Assembly: GCF_013114625.1 (NCBI RefSeq)
Contig: NZ_VTXD01000033.1
Coordinates: forward strand, 1-55,381
Direction of reading: 5' to 3'
From: Vibrio sp. 99-70-13A1
GTDB lineage: Bacteria > Pseudomonadota > Gammaproteobacteria > Enterobacterales > Vibrionaceae
Length of the DNA stretch: 55,381 nt
The translations under genes were made by a program, and so were the position numbers. Position 1 is the first letter of the stretch; every line of letters begins with the position of its first letter. Shown here one piece after another: positions 1-9,396 of this stretch. Below the pieces are notes generated by a model. The model ran no database searches and was not told the DNA's origin. It saw nothing but the letters and a program-made list of their open reading frames with translations.

Positions 1-362
1 AATACACACTGTCAAAAAATGGTCACCCAATAGGCTTCCCTGTTAGCAATTAATCACCTTACTAAACTTATCATTATCATGATGGTTTTATGCTCTAAGA
101 ATGTATGACTCCCGCTTTTAATTAATAGATTTAATTATTTAAACTGTTGATTTTAAATGATTTAATTTACCTGTGGTTTTTAGGGTAAATATAAGACACG
201 GAGCCTAAAAGTTACAAAAAGTGATCGTTGTAATAATATTTAATGTTTTATTACTTTGATTTACAAAAACTATTGAATATCAGTCGCCAAAAAACTAACA
301 TGCACTTGAAGTTATTAAGCAAGTTGTGCTTGCAGGATTTATATTTAAAAAAGGAAAAAGGT
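1..362 (+). other. Leader region upstream of flp; no gene recognised
   Basis: AT-rich stretch with no convincing coding sequence. An open frame in phase with flp starts at 243, but its first 40 residues are not pilin-like. The strong ribosome binding site just before 363 makes that the pilin start, so 243-362 is read as untranslated leader. A GATAATGATAAG-like element on the minus strand (67-82) is a weak Fur-box candidate. No TGGCAC/TTGC sigma-54 signature was found here. The tad operon promoter should lie in this stretch but cannot be placed exactly. Confidence 0.5.
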
Positions 363-587
363 ATGTTTACAACGTTATTTGTTAAAACACAGGTTGCCCT
401 AGAAAATTACAAGAATGATGAGCAAGGTGTAACTGCAATTGAATATGGTCTAATTGCTGCTGCTATCGCTGGTGTTGTTGCGCTTGGTTTTGGTGATGCT
501 GATAGTGGTATTGCTGGTGCATTATCTGGAGTTTTCGAAACAATTCGTTTAGCTCTAGGTGGCGCAGCTCCGACACCTGGCGGTTAA
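363..587 (+). CDS. flp: Flp-type type IVb major pilin (prepilin)
   Basis: 74-residue prepilin of the Tad pilus. A short leader ends in Gly and is followed by VTAIEYGLIAAAIAG, the Flp processing motif: cleavage after Gly, Glu at +5 and Tyr at +6 of the mature chain, then a hydrophobic helix that packs in the fibre core. The mature pilin is about 54 residues and ends in a Gly/Pro-rich tail. The start at 363 is chosen over the in-frame one at 243 because AAGGAAAAAGG sits just upstream and the resulting leader has normal prepilin length. It is the first gene of the tad operon, 14 bp before the prepilin peptidase gene. The mature subunit is polymerised at the inner membrane and mediates adherence. 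Confidence 0.93.
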   Translation: MFTTLFVKTQVALENYKNDEQGVTAIEYGLIAAAIAGVVALGFGDADSGIAGALSGVFETIRLALGGAAPTPGG

Positions 588-601
588 TTACCTTAATCAC
601 C

Positions 602-1030
602 ATGTTAAATTATCTTGAGTGGCTAATAATTTTAGCTGCTCTATTTATTTATGTTAGTGCAACTGATGTAATTTCGAGGTCTATTTCTAATTTTGCTTGC
701 CTGACTATAGCTGCAGGTTTCTTTCTCTACGTCATTGAAACAGGCAGTTGGTTTAATATTGTTCATAGCTTACTGATATTAGGGGGCGGTATCATTCTTA
801 GTCAATTAAAAATATTAGCTGGTGGTGATACAAAGTTACTAGCGGCGTATTCTTTAGCGATACCAAGTTCTCACCTATTTAATACAATAATCTTAATTTT
901 GTTAATTGGCGGTGCTGTTAGTGTTATCTATTTGTTATGGATGAGGCTGGCAAAAAAAACAAATCGCGGCGTGCCTTACGGAATTGCAATTAGTTTAGGC
1001 TCATCTTTAGGAATATTAGCGTCCATTTAG
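602..1030 (+). CDS. tadV: Prepilin peptidase TadV (A24 family)
   Basis: 142-residue, multi-helix inner-membrane aspartyl peptidase that removes the leader of the Flp prepilin and probably also processes the TadE and TadF pseudopilins. The two catalytic Asp positions are visible: D22 in the N-terminal SATDVISR segment and D76 in the AGGDTKLL (GxGD-type) motif. The length fits the minimal TadV/CpaA type, which lacks the methyltransferase domain of PilD. About five hydrophobic segments can be read. It lies directly after flp and 7 bp before rcpC, as expected in Vibrio tad loci. Confidence 0.92.
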   Translation: MLNYLEWLIILAALFIYVSATDVISRSISNFACLTIAAGFFLYVIETGSWFNIVHSLLILGGGIILSQLKILAGGDTKLLAAYSLAIPSSHLFNTIILILLIGGAVSVIYLLWMRLAKKTNRGVPYGIAISLGSSLGILASI

Positions 1031-1037
1031 GAATCCA

Positions 1038-1838
1038 ATGAAAAAAACACTGACTCTAGCTATTGCAGTTTTGGCTATTCTATTCGGTTTGTATGGCTTA
1101 GCTGGAAATTTAGCTAGTGATAAAACGCCAGTAACTAAAGAAGAGAAACCAGCAGAACCCGAAGTTGTTATTTGGCGTTTGAATCAACCTGTTGAATCCT
1201 CTCAACTAGTTGAACGAAAACATTTTTCAGTAAGTAAGTTACCAGAAAGTGAAGCGAACTCATTAGGTGTTTTGGTTGATGTAGAGCTGAATTTTGAAAA
1301 AGGTGCTGTTTACCAGTCTGCTCTGAATGCTGAGAGTATTTTTTTCAAAGAATCTATTATCAACCCTTCTGATGACGGCTATGTTGACTTAACAATAGCG
1401 GATAACCGCGTGCCTTACGCAATTAAAGTACCGCCGGAATCAGTAGTGGGTGGCGTTATCACTCATGGATCAATGATCGATGTATTGTCACTTTCTTTAC
1501 CTTCAACTTACTCTCTTGAAGCTTCCGAAACCTCCTCAAGTCGAAAACGTAATATGTTTGTTACCCCAGTATTAATGAACGTCAAAGTACTTAAAGTAGA
1601 TAAGCAAACCATTATTGGTACGCGTAATCAGGCTGATACAACAGAAGTCAGTTTGATTTTAGAGCTGACCAGAAAGCAGGTTGCGACATTAACCGTTGCA
1701 AAAAGAATTTCAGAAATTGAAGTGCATAAATCAATTGGCGAATATAAAAAATCAGATTTACATGCTGATGCTGGCGATGTTCTGAACAATTTTAAGTCTG
1801 TTGTGGAATATCGTGCTGAAAAAGTCACCATTAATTAG
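1038..1838 (+). CDS. rcpC: Flp pilus assembly protein RcpC/CpaB
   Basis: 266 residues with one N-terminal membrane anchor (about residues 4-24), then a periplasmic region that includes a SAF-like segment (residues about 45-130, with EPEVVIWRLNQPVESSQLVE and the YAIKVPPESVVGG region) of the CpaB/RcpC family. Family members sit in the periplasm or outer-membrane complex and help the RcpA secretin assemble or gate; the exact role is less well known than that of other Tad parts. It is preceded by a short gap after tadV and lies 12 bp before rcpA, clearly in the same operon. Confidence 0.88.
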   Translation: MKKTLTLAIAVLAILFGLYGLAGNLASDKTPVTKEEKPAEPEVVIWRLNQPVESSQLVERKHFSVSKLPESEANSLGVLVDVELNFEKGAVYQSALNAESIFFKESIINPSDDGYVDLTIADNRVPYAIKVPPESVVGGVITHGSMIDVLSLSLPSTYSLEASETSSSRKRNMFVTPVLMNVKVLKVDKQTIIGTRNQADTTEVSLILELTRKQVATLTVAKRISEIEVHKSIGEYKKSDLHADAGDVLNNFKSVVEYRAEKVTIN

Positions 1839-1850
1839 AGACAAAGTTAA

Positions 1851-3188
1851 ATGAAATCTATTATTCACTTTATCGAGAAGTTGGCTTTATTCATGATTCT
1901 AGCTTCTTTGTCTCATACTGCACTTGCTCAACGTATTACCAATATTGATCAAGGCGGGATGATCACCGTCACTGTTTTGAGTGATATTGAGTCTGTATTT
2001 ATTTCGGATTCGAACATTGCCGATTATCAAGTTATCGATAAACGCAAAGTGGTTGTTTTCGGTAAGAATGTAGGAAGAACTTCTCTCGCGGTATACGGTG
2101 GCGAAGGTAAGACTTTGGCATCACGAAAATTGTGGGTGAATACTTCTTTTGATGTGGTGCAGCAGCAAGTTCAAATGCTATACCCGAATATTGAAGTCTC
2201 CATTACTAACATTGGGGACAAGGTAGTATTGAGTGGTGTTGTTCCAACAGAAAAAGTAAAAGATGGAATAAACCAATTAGTTGGTACCTACCTAGATAAA
2301 GAGAAACAAGAATTCAAAATGGAATGGAAATCGGATGATGACGATTACGAAATCGAATTCATGAAGCGTTTTCACTACAACGGTATCGTGAACAATATCG
2401 AAGTCGCAGTCGCAAAGCAGGTCAATGTAAAGCTGTCTGTTGCTGAAGTTTCTCACTCATTTCTTGAAGAATTTGGTATTGAATATGGCAGTACTGGCGC
2501 AGGTACTGGCATATTCTTAGATCAAGTCACTAGTTTTAGTGCGTCCGACATTGTTTCAGTGATCACTGCAATCGGTAATGACACTGTTGGTCAAGTACTC
2601 GCAGAGCCAAACCTTTCTGTTATTTCCGGTGAAAGTGCCAGCTTCTTGGTGGGTGGTGAGCTACCGGTTGTGACTGTGGTAGATGGCACAACAAATGTTG
2701 AATATAAAGAGTTTGGCGTACGTTTAGATTTGATGGCAAAAGTCTTGTCTGATGATCAAATCCTTTTATCCCTAATGCCAGAAGTGAGCTCACTCGATGC
2801 TCAGTACAGCAATGAAACCTACGATCTACCTGCTTTAAAAACTCGCCGTGCCCGTACCACAGTTCAATTAGCTGATGGTAAAAGCTTTGTATTAGGCGGT
2901 TTATTGAGTACAGAAGACAAAGAATCATTGAGTAAAGTGCCATTAGTCGGGGATATACCATTACTTGGCGCGTTATTCCGAAAAACGGGTACTGAAAGAA
3001 CGAAAACAGAGTTGATTATTGTCGCAACAGTTAACTTAGTTCAGCCTATTGAACCCGCCTTAATTCAGCTGCCAACAATGAAAAAAACCTCAACGCTGCA
3101 ACGTTTCTTCTATGTCGAAAAAGGTTACCAAACCAGCTCTGAAAAATGGGCGAGTGAAATTATGGCGACCGGAGGCTTTAAATTATGA
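1851..3188 (+). CDS. rcpA: Tad pilus outer-membrane secretin RcpA/CpaC
   Basis: 445-residue secretin that forms the outer-membrane channel for the Flp pilus. It has a Sec signal peptide ending at ALA-Q (residue about 26), then an N-terminal pilus-secretin domain, a BON-like segment (about 100-150), and the C-terminal secretin beta-domain. Typical secretin signatures are visible: VLAEPNLSVISGESASFLVGGELP and, near the end, VPLVGDIPLLGALFR. The length is normal for CpaC. Its last four bases overlap the start of rcpB (ATGA), so translation is probably coupled with its lipoprotein partner. Confidence 0.93.
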   Translation: MKSIIHFIEKLALFMILASLSHTALAQRITNIDQGGMITVTVLSDIESVFISDSNIADYQVIDKRKVVVFGKNVGRTSLAVYGGEGKTLASRKLWVNTSFDVVQQQVQMLYPNIEVSITNIGDKVVLSGVVPTEKVKDGINQLVGTYLDKEKQEFKMEWKSDDDDYEIEFMKRFHYNGIVNNIEVAVAKQVNVKLSVAEVSHSFLEEFGIEYGSTGAGTGIFLDQVTSFSASDIVSVITAIGNDTVGQVLAEPNLSVISGESASFLVGGELPVVTVVDGTTNVEYKEFGVRLDLMAKVLSDDQILLSLMPEVSSLDAQYSNETYDLPALKTRRARTTVQLADGKSFVLGGLLSTEDKESLSKVPLVGDIPLLGALFRKTGTERTKTELIIVATVNLVQPIEPALIQLPTMKKTSTLQRFFYVEKGYQTSSEKWASEIMATGGFKL

Positions 3189-3736
3189 TTTTTGACCAAT
3201 GCAGATCAATCAAAGCGATAAACTTTCGCCTAATGGTGACCGTTTTTATTGGGATATTGATTAGTGGCTGTGCTGAGCGAATTCAAGAGCGTGAAGGTAA
3301 AGCTCTTCACCTTGTTCCATTAACTTATAGTTTGTCACTCAGCGCTCATAAAAATGGTGCTTCTACTGCTAAACAAGAAATAGAAGTCTTTGTTACTCAA
3401 AATTTTGAAGTAATAGAAGCCAAAGGCATGCTGGCCGAATGGCATAACTTACAGGGCAAGCAGCTATCGAATTATGCACGAACGTTTGCGAAATCATTAG
3501 GTATCGATGCAAATCGTATCAGCATCCAACGTTTTGAAGTCAGAGAAGATGAACCAGTCACTGAATTTGATCTCCGTTTGACCTTTACAGACTACCAAGT
3601 GATTACCAATCTTTGCGAATATCCAGAAGTTGGTAAGTTTGGGTTTTATGAATCGAATTGCTACACCGATAATGCTCGTTGGCAGTCTATGGTGAACCCT
3701 GAAAATATGCTGCCTAAAGCTTCTAACACACAGTAG
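3185..3736 (+). CDS. rcpB: Tad pilus outer-membrane lipoprotein RcpB (CpaD-like)
   Basis: 183-residue predicted lipoprotein. A hydrophobic segment leads to a lipobox LISGC with the acylated Cys at residue 29 if the first ATG is used. A second in-frame Met at residue 17 would give a shorter, more conventional signal. The mature part resembles RcpB/CpaD lipoproteins that accompany the RcpA secretin; the assignment rests mainly on the lipobox, size and invariant position between rcpA and tadZ. The start overlaps the rcpA stop by 4 bp. Confidence 0.8.
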   Translation: MIFDQCRSIKAINFRLMVTVFIGILISGCAERIQEREGKALHLVPLTYSLSLSAHKNGASTAKQEIEVFVTQNFEVIEAKGMLAEWHNLQGKQLSNYARTFAKSLGIDANRISIQRFEVREDEPVTEFDLRLTFTDYQVITNLCEYPEVGKFGFYESNCYTDNARWQSMVNPENMLPKASNTQ

Positions 3737-3748
3737 TAGGTCATTAAA

Positions 3749-4984
3749 ATGTTTGATTTAGTCGATATTCTAAAAACGAAAAGTGACGCTAAACCAGTTA
3801 CTCAAGAATTGATTACAACTGTGCTCTTTTATCAGACTCAGGAATGTATGGATCTGGTAGAAGAAGCTTTTCGATTTGAGGGGCTCGTTTCTCCTTCAAT
3901 GCTTGAAAATTCGGATCAAAATATCCAGCAACATATCCGTGACTCTCAAATTTCAGTTGTCATTGTCGAGCTCAATCAAAGCTCGAACGTATCAAAAGAT
4001 ATGGAGCGTATAAGCCACCTGTTGCCAAATGAAGCATCTGTTATCGTTATTGGTAGTGAAGATGCAATTTCAACAATACGAAACCTCAAAGGCATGGGCT
4101 TTTACTATGTCTTTTGGCCAATCCCTAAACAAGAATTAATAGATTTCGTTCGTAACGTAGACAGTAACCGCAAGCGAAATAGTGGCCTTGGTAAAGATAG
4201 AACAGCGAAAAAAGTAGGGGTTTGGGGTACAAAAGGTGGGGTAGGTGCCACCTTAATGACGGCTGAAATTGCTTATGAACTTTCTACCAAGAAAAACAGT
4301 TCATGCCTTATTGTCGACCATGATTTTCGAGGCGGGAATCTCGACATCTTTTTGAGTTTAGATAAACACGAGAAGAAACCAGTTACTCGAAGTTCTATTA
4401 CGGCAAGTTTAGATGCGACATACGCTAGTAGCATGGTGAAAAAAATAAGCGGCATGTTATCGGTTCTTTCAATCGAATCTGAAGAATTGAATGAACTTGA
4501 ACTGAAAGAATACGCAAGAACTTTATCTTTTCAGCTAGCGGGTCAATTTAATTTTATTCTTGAAGATTTGTCGCGTTCTTCTAACTGCAAGCAAGATCTT
4601 AATTACATCTCTGAGCATTCTGACATCTTATTGCTAATGATTGAACCTACCGTTTCTAGCCTGCGTGAAGCTAAGCGTGTTCAGAAGCATATGGATAATA
4701 TGTCTTCCAAAACGAGAACGGTTTTTGTGCTCAATTATACGATGCCAGATAATGCAGCAACCATAACTGAAGCGGATATCAAATCATATTTAGGGAAGTC
4801 TGCGGATGTAGTCTGTCCTAACGATCCAAAACTTGGAAAAATGGTTTTAGACAAGAAACATATGTATGAAATGAATTCGCCAGTAGGACGAAGCGTTAAT
4901 CGTATTACGCATTTGTTATTAGGTCAGAATGAGCAAAAGCAGAAAAAATCCATCATTAATCGTTTGCTTAAGCGAGGCGCATAA
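3749..4984 (+). CDS. tadZ: Tad pilus localisation ATPase-like protein TadZ/CpaE
   Basis: 411 residues. The N-terminal third (about 20-135) looks like an atypical receiver domain, followed by a MinD/ParA-type P-loop domain. The P-loop at residues 162-168 reads KGGVGAT: the Lys of a canonical Walker A (KGGVGKT/S) is replaced by Ala, as known for several TadZ proteins thought to bind but poorly hydrolyse ATP. The domain continues through a deviant switch region (LIVDHDFRGGNLDIF). TadZ marks the polar site at which the Tad machine assembles. Its stop codon shares one base with the tadA start (TAATG), so coupled translation is likely. Confidence 0.9.
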   Translation: MFDLVDILKTKSDAKPVTQELITTVLFYQTQECMDLVEEAFRFEGLVSPSMLENSDQNIQQHIRDSQISVVIVELNQSSNVSKDMERISHLLPNEASVIVIGSEDAISTIRNLKGMGFYYVFWPIPKQELIDFVRNVDSNRKRNSGLGKDRTAKKVGVWGTKGGVGATLMTAEIAYELSTKKNSSCLIVDHDFRGGNLDIFLSLDKHEKKPVTRSSITASLDATYASSMVKKISGMLSVLSIESEELNELELKEYARTLSFQLAGQFNFILEDLSRSSNCKQDLNYISEHSDILLLMIEPTVSSLREAKRVQKHMDNMSSKTRTVFVLNYTMPDNAATITEADIKSYLGKSADVVCPNDPKLGKMVLDKKHMYEMNSPVGRSVNRITHLLLGQNEQKQKKSIINRLLKRGA

Positions 4985-6264
4985 TGGATTTCGCTCAAAA
5001 AGCTTATGTTGAGATACGAGAGCAGATTTTTGATGCTCTGGATGCTGAAGCGGTAAATTCATTGTCGAAGAGTGCGCTTACAAAGCAGCTAGCCAATGCC
5101 GTTGAAATGCTTGTTGAAAAATTGGGTTTATCTGTCGCTACGATAGTACGAGCTGAGTATGTACAAAGCTTAGTTGATGAGTTGCATGGCTTAGGCCCGC
5201 TGCAAGCACTGATGGACGATGAAAGCATCAGTGACATTATGATCAACGGTCACCAAAATGTATTCATTGAGCGAAATGGACTGGTTGAAAAATCCGCTGC
5301 TATGTTTATTGATGAACAGCAGCTTCAGCAGATTGCCAAGCGTATTGCGAGCCGAGTAGGACGTCGTGTCGACGAATCCTCTCCAACTTGTGATGCTCGT
5401 TTGGAAGATGGCAGTCGTGTGAATATTGTTATTCCTCCCGTAGCGATTGATGGAACTTCTATCTCTATCCGTAAGTTCAAAAAACAATCCATCAACTTTT
5501 CTCAACTTGTTGAGTTTGGTGCAATGAGCCCTGAAATGGCAAAGATCTTAATGATTGCAGCCCGCTGCCGTTTAAATATTCTCATTTCAGGTGGTACGGG
5601 TTCCGGTAAAACAACCATGCTCAATGCATTATCCCAGTTTATCTCCGAGAAAGAACGCATTGTGACGATTGAAGATGCGGCAGAACTGCGTTTACTACAG
5701 CCGCATGTGGTTCGTTTAGAAACAAGAACCGCCGGAATTGAAGGCTCAGGTAAGATAACTCAACGAGATCTGGTGATTAATTCTCTTCGTATGCGTCCAG
5801 ATAGAATTGTTGTAGGTGAGTGTCGAGGCTCAGAAGCATTTGAGATGTTGCAGGCCATGAATACTGGCCATGATGGATCTATGTCAACACTGCACGCCAA
5901 TACTCCACGAGATGCTCTTGCTAGGGTTGAAGCGATGGTAATGATGGCGACCAGTAATTTACCTTTAGCCGCGATCCGCCGGACCATTGTCAGTGCCGTC
6001 GATATTGTTATTCAGATCAGTCGCTTGCACGACGGTAGCCGTAAAGTGATGAGCATTACCGAAGTGATTGGTTTAGAAGGTGATAACGTTGTTCTAGAAG
6101 AAATCTTTAAGTTTCAGCCTTCTATGAGCCAAGATACTGGAAAAGTGACAGGCAAGTATGTCACTGCAGGGCTGATGCAGCGCTCCGTTCTAGTAGAAAA
6201 AGCTCGTTTCTTTGGGCTAGAACAGCAGCTTAATGAAGCGTTCGCTGTCGGTGTGCCAGCATGA
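4984..6264 (+). CDS. tadA: Tad pilus assembly/retraction ATPase TadA/CpaF
   Basis: 426-residue cytoplasmic secretion ATPase of the T2SE/VirB11 superfamily that powers Flp pilus extension. An N-terminal domain (1-150) precedes the catalytic domain. Visible motifs: Walker A GGTGSGKT at about 203-210, an Asp box around 227-233 (VTIEDAAE), Walker B RIVVGECRG at about 274-282 with catalytic Glu 279, and a His box NTGHDGSMSTLHAN at about 293-306. The length is usual for CpaF-type enzymes. The stop overlaps the tadB start (ATGA). Confidence 0.96.
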   Translation: MDFAQKAYVEIREQIFDALDAEAVNSLSKSALTKQLANAVEMLVEKLGLSVATIVRAEYVQSLVDELHGLGPLQALMDDESISDIMINGHQNVFIERNGLVEKSAAMFIDEQQLQQIAKRIASRVGRRVDESSPTCDARLEDGSRVNIVIPPVAIDGTSISIRKFKKQSINFSQLVEFGAMSPEMAKILMIAARCRLNILISGGTGSGKTTMLNALSQFISEKERIVTIEDAAELRLLQPHVVRLETRTAGIEGSGKITQRDLVINSLRMRPDRIVVGECRGSEAFEMLQAMNTGHDGSMSTLHANTPRDALARVEAMVMMATSNLPLAAIRRTIVSAVDIVIQISRLHDGSRKVMSITEVIGLEGDNVVLEEIFKFQPSMSQDTGKVTGKYVTAGLMQRSVLVEKARFFGLEQQLNEAFAVGVPA

Positions 6265-7190
6265 TCTATTGGCTTGCATTAATTACTGGTGGTATAGCGG
6301 TAATGATCGCGTATTGGCCGAGTAAAAGTAAGACAAATCGTCATTTTTATTTAGAAGAAGCCGCACATACATTGCGAGTTGAGTCTATTGAAGAAGCGCA
6401 ACAAGCGGTCGATCTTGCTTCGTTATCAGACCGAAACTTACATGTCCGATTATTACAAAAATTGAATAGAGTGAAACGCCAAGTAGGTAAGTTAGCCGCC
6501 ATCAAGATAGTGGCTTACTTAGTGGTACTTGGAGTTATTGCTTCTGCTTTGAATACTTATCTGATTCGCGGCAATATTCTCTATGTAACGCTAGTGTGTG
6601 AAGTCGTAGGAATATTACTTGGCTATAGTTGGCTGCAAAAACGTGAAAAAAAGCAATTTGATGAAGCTTTCCCTGACGCATTAAACATGTTGGCGAGCGC
6701 GGTTAGTGCTGGTGAAAGTATCATGCATGCCATCATTTACGTTGGTAAATCTTTAGAAGGTGAAGTCGGGCAAGAATTTAAACGTATGGGAGAGCGATTA
6801 CAACTCGGTGAAAGCGCAGACTCTGTTTTTCGTAAATCTTGTAGCCGTTTCCCTTACCCAGCATTTCATTTCTTTGTGATTACCTTGCGCGCCAATATGC
6901 AAAGAGGTGGTCAGTTAAAAGACGTAATAAGTCGATTGAACCGCTTGATGTTTGACAGCCGTGCTGTAGAAAAAAAGAAATACTCTATGACGTCAGAAGC
7001 AAGAATGTCGGCGAAAATAGTGGCTGCTATTCCAATGATATTTCTTTTTGGTTTGCAATTTATTAGCCCAGAAAACTATGAATTTATTATGTTTGATCCT
7101 GCTGGTAAGCCGCTGCTTTACTATCTAATTGCTAGTGAATCTATTGGGCTTACTATTGTCTGGTTGTTAATGAGAGGGGCACAGAATTAA
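6261..7190 (+). CDS. tadB: Tad inner-membrane platform protein TadB
   Basis: 309-residue polytopic protein of the T2SSF/GspF type that forms the inner-membrane platform with TadC. Hydrophobic segments lie at the N-terminus (about 2-19), around 82-135 (two helices), and near the C-terminus. The conserved cytoplasmic region includes FPDALNMLASAVSAGESI, characteristic of TadB. It overlaps tadA at the start and shares one base with tadC at the end, as expected for subunits made in matched amounts. Confidence 0.92.
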   Translation: MIYWLALITGGIAVMIAYWPSKSKTNRHFYLEEAAHTLRVESIEEAQQAVDLASLSDRNLHVRLLQKLNRVKRQVGKLAAIKIVAYLVVLGVIASALNTYLIRGNILYVTLVCEVVGILLGYSWLQKREKKQFDEAFPDALNMLASAVSAGESIMHAIIYVGKSLEGEVGQEFKRMGERLQLGESADSVFRKSCSRFPYPAFHFFVITLRANMQRGGQLKDVISRLNRLMFDSRAVEKKKYSMTSEARMSAKIVAAIPMIFLFGLQFISPENYEFIMFDPAGKPLLYYLIASESIGLTIVWLLMRGAQN

Positions 7191-8074
7191 TGTCAACTCA
7201 AATGAACCTGTTTCTTGTTTTGATCGCGCTTGCGTTCGGCATTGGGATTATTGCTTCTTTGATTTATAGCAATTACAAAAGGAAGCAAACGTTTCATAGC
7301 TTTTTAACCCATGAAGACAACAAGCAAGAACCACTTAAAGAAAATAATACGAATGTTTTTAACTCACTAATCTCTCAATTTACGTCGAGTGAAGAAGAGA
7401 TAAATAAAAAATTCGCTGATGCTGGTTTAGACGGTTTTCGATTCAAGCGTTATTACATGCACATTAAGTATGGCGTATTTATAATTGGAGCAATTAGCTT
7501 CTATTTTCTATCGACGCTTAATTTTGTGGAAATTAACACGGTACTAATTGCCGGTGTGGTGTGGTTTATTTTTTGTGTCATAGCGCCAGATAGTTATCTT
7601 GCGCATATGAAAAAACGGTTAATTGCTCATACTTCGAGTCAATTACCTTATTTATTGGATCTCTTGGCGATATGCGTACAAACAGGTATGACTTTGGAGT
7701 CCGCACTTAGCTATCTCGCTAATGAAATGAAGGGTTTTGATAAGAATCTAGCCAAGTTATTAGCCAAAACTAATGAGCGCGCTAGAGTCGTGGGCTTAGA
7801 AAGGGCACTTGATGAATTGTACTTAAGGATCCCTAGCTCTGAAATGCGCAGTTTCGTGATGACTCTTAAGCAAAGCTTGCAATATGGCTCTTCAATCTAC
7901 TCTGTTTTAACGACGTTAGCTGCCGACATTCGAGCGGTAAACATGCTTCATGTCGAAGAAAAAATTGGTAAATTAGCCGCTAAAATGTCGATACCTCTAA
8001 TTCTTTTTATCATGATGCCAATTGTTTTTATTATTGTTGCTCCAGGAATTATGAGGTTGATGGCTGATGCTTAA
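7190..8074 (+). CDS. tadC: Tad inner-membrane platform protein TadC
   Basis: 294-residue second platform protein of the T2SSF family, paralogous to TadB. An N-terminal helix (about 8-26), a pair of helices at about 95-130 and C-terminal helices are visible. The T2SSF core includes LPYLLDLLAICVQTGMTLES and the SEMRSFVMTLKQSLQYG region. It acts with TadB as the membrane base to which TadA docks. Its 3' end overlaps tadD by 8 bp. Confidence 0.92.
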   Translation: MSTQMNLFLVLIALAFGIGIIASLIYSNYKRKQTFHSFLTHEDNKQEPLKENNTNVFNSLISQFTSSEEEINKKFADAGLDGFRFKRYYMHIKYGVFIIGAISFYFLSTLNFVEINTVLIAGVVWFIFCVIAPDSYLAHMKKRLIAHTSSQLPYLLDLLAICVQTGMTLESALSYLANEMKGFDKNLAKLLAKTNERARVVGLERALDELYLRIPSSEMRSFVMTLKQSLQYGSSIYSVLTTLAADIRAVNMLHVEEKIGKLAAKMSIPLILFIMMPIVFIIVAPGIMRLMADA

Positions 8075-8840
8075 GTATATGTATCTGATTGTGGCTTTAC
8101 TGCTTATTAATGGATGTACTTCAGGTGGTACACCTCAATCTGAGCCTTACAAAGCGACCGCAAGTAATCGTGAATCCATGTTGATCCAGAGCAGTAATCA
8201 TAATCAGTTAATCGAGCTTTATAAACAGCAATTACAAGTGGCTGAAGATGTTGAAACTCGGATTAAACTCGCTAATGTTTATCAGGCTTCGGGGGATTTT
8301 GATTCGGCGCTATTTGTTTTAGAAAGCGTCGACGGGTTGGAGAGTAATACTGCAGCGTTAAAAATTAAAGCCAAAGCAAAATATCAATTACGAAAGATAT
8401 CGAGTTCGCTGAATTTGACTAAAAAAGCGATTGCCCTCCAGCCTAAAGATGGTGAATTGCATAATCTGCTTGGTATTTTATATTCGGAGTTAGGTGATTT
8501 CACAGCTGCAGAGGCTTCATTAAACCAAGCCCGACGCTATTTTTATAACGATATAGCGGTCAAAAATAATTTGGCCACGGTTTATATGCTGCAAGGACAT
8601 TATGACAAAGCCGTTAATTTACTTACCCCGCTTTACCAAAATAAGCCTGAAGATGAAATGATTCGTTCAAACCTAGTGATTGCATTAGTTAAATCGGGGG
8701 AATCTGAACAAGCAAAAGGAATACTTAAGCAGCATTACAAACGTAAAGATCTAGACAGTGCATTAAAGGCGATTGAAGCAAGCAGCAAAGTTATCCGAAG
8801 CGGGCATTCTTTACCGTTAGAGTCAAATTATGAATATTAA
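8067..8840 (+). CDS. tadD: Tad pilus TPR lipoprotein TadD
   Basis: 257 residues with a lipoprotein signal (LLLINGC, Cys 17) followed by tetratricopeptide repeats between about residues 55 and 215 (for example LHNLLGILYSELGDFTAAEASL and NNLATVYMLQGHYDKAV). TadD is thought to act as a pilotin or assembly factor for the RcpA secretin. Overlaps on both sides (8 bp with tadC, 11 bp with tadE) place it inside the operon. Confidence 0.9.
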   Translation: MLKYMYLIVALLLINGCTSGGTPQSEPYKATASNRESMLIQSSNHNQLIELYKQQLQVAEDVETRIKLANVYQASGDFDSALFVLESVDGLESNTAALKIKAKAKYQLRKISSSLNLTKKAIALQPKDGELHNLLGILYSELGDFTAAEASLNQARRYFYNDIAVKNNLATVYMLQGHYDKAVNLLTPLYQNKPEDEMIRSNLVIALVKSGESEQAKGILKQHYKRKDLDSALKAIEASSKVIRSGHSLPLESNYEY

Positions 8841-9396
8841 ATCAAATACATTATCGCGGGTGATTTTAAGGAAGAAACAGGGTGGTGTAGCCGCGATAGA
8901 ATTTTCATTAGGCTTTATGGCTTTTTTCCTTATGTGTATGACTTGGGCTGAAATTGGTTACATGGCACATATATCATCAGTGACGGATGTGGCGATATCT
9001 GAAGCGGCTCGTCAAGCCAAATTGGTTTCACCAACCTATGACTCGAATGACCGATTAAGCTCTAATTCATCCAATGAGTTTATGGCGACATTTAAAAATG
9101 TAATCACACAGGAGAGCGCTCAATATGGTGGTCTTGTCGACAGTAATAACTATCGATTTACCATCCAATATTTAAAAAGCATCCAAGAGCTAGGTGATTA
9201 TGTTGGTGACTGTCGGGGTGAGAGTGACAGTAGTGCTGAATTGGAGTGTGGGTCATCGGAAGCCAGTGCGATTGCGGTTTATGCTGTTGAATATGATTTT
9301 GAACCAATGTTAAGCCAGTTCATTGCCGTTCCGGGCATGTTCAGACGTGAGGTTATTGTTGTACAGGAGTATGAACGTGATGCATTCGATTTCTAA
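8830..9396 (+). CDS. tadE: Pseudopilin TadE
   Basis: 188-residue TadE-like pseudopilin. The N-terminal basic segment ends in KKQGG and is followed by VAAIEFSLGFMAFFLM, a prepilin-like processing and membrane motif with the conserved Glu, so TadV probably cleaves it after Gly. The extracytoplasmic part has two Cys residues that could form a disulfide. TadE is needed for Flp fibre formation, probably as an initiation complex with TadF. Its 3' end overlaps the chosen tadF start by 17 bp. Confidence 0.88.
   Translation: MNIKSNTLSRVILRKKQGGVAAIEFSLGFMAFFLMCMTWAEIGYMAHISSVTDVAISEAARQAKLVSPTYDSNDRLSSNSSNEFMATFKNVITQESAQYGGLVDSNNYRFTIQYLKSIQELGDYVGDCRGESDSSAELECGSSEASAIAVYAVEYDFEPMLSQFIAVPGMFRREVIVVQEYERDAFDF

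Noticed and set aside
243..362. Longer pilin frame starting at 243 (40 extra residues)
   Set aside because: The extra residues are not leader-like, and a strong ribosome binding site directly precedes 363.
4468..4984. TadZ P-loop without Lys as evidence of a dead gene
   Set aside because: Degenerate Walker A motifs are normal for many TadZ proteins, and the frame is intact.
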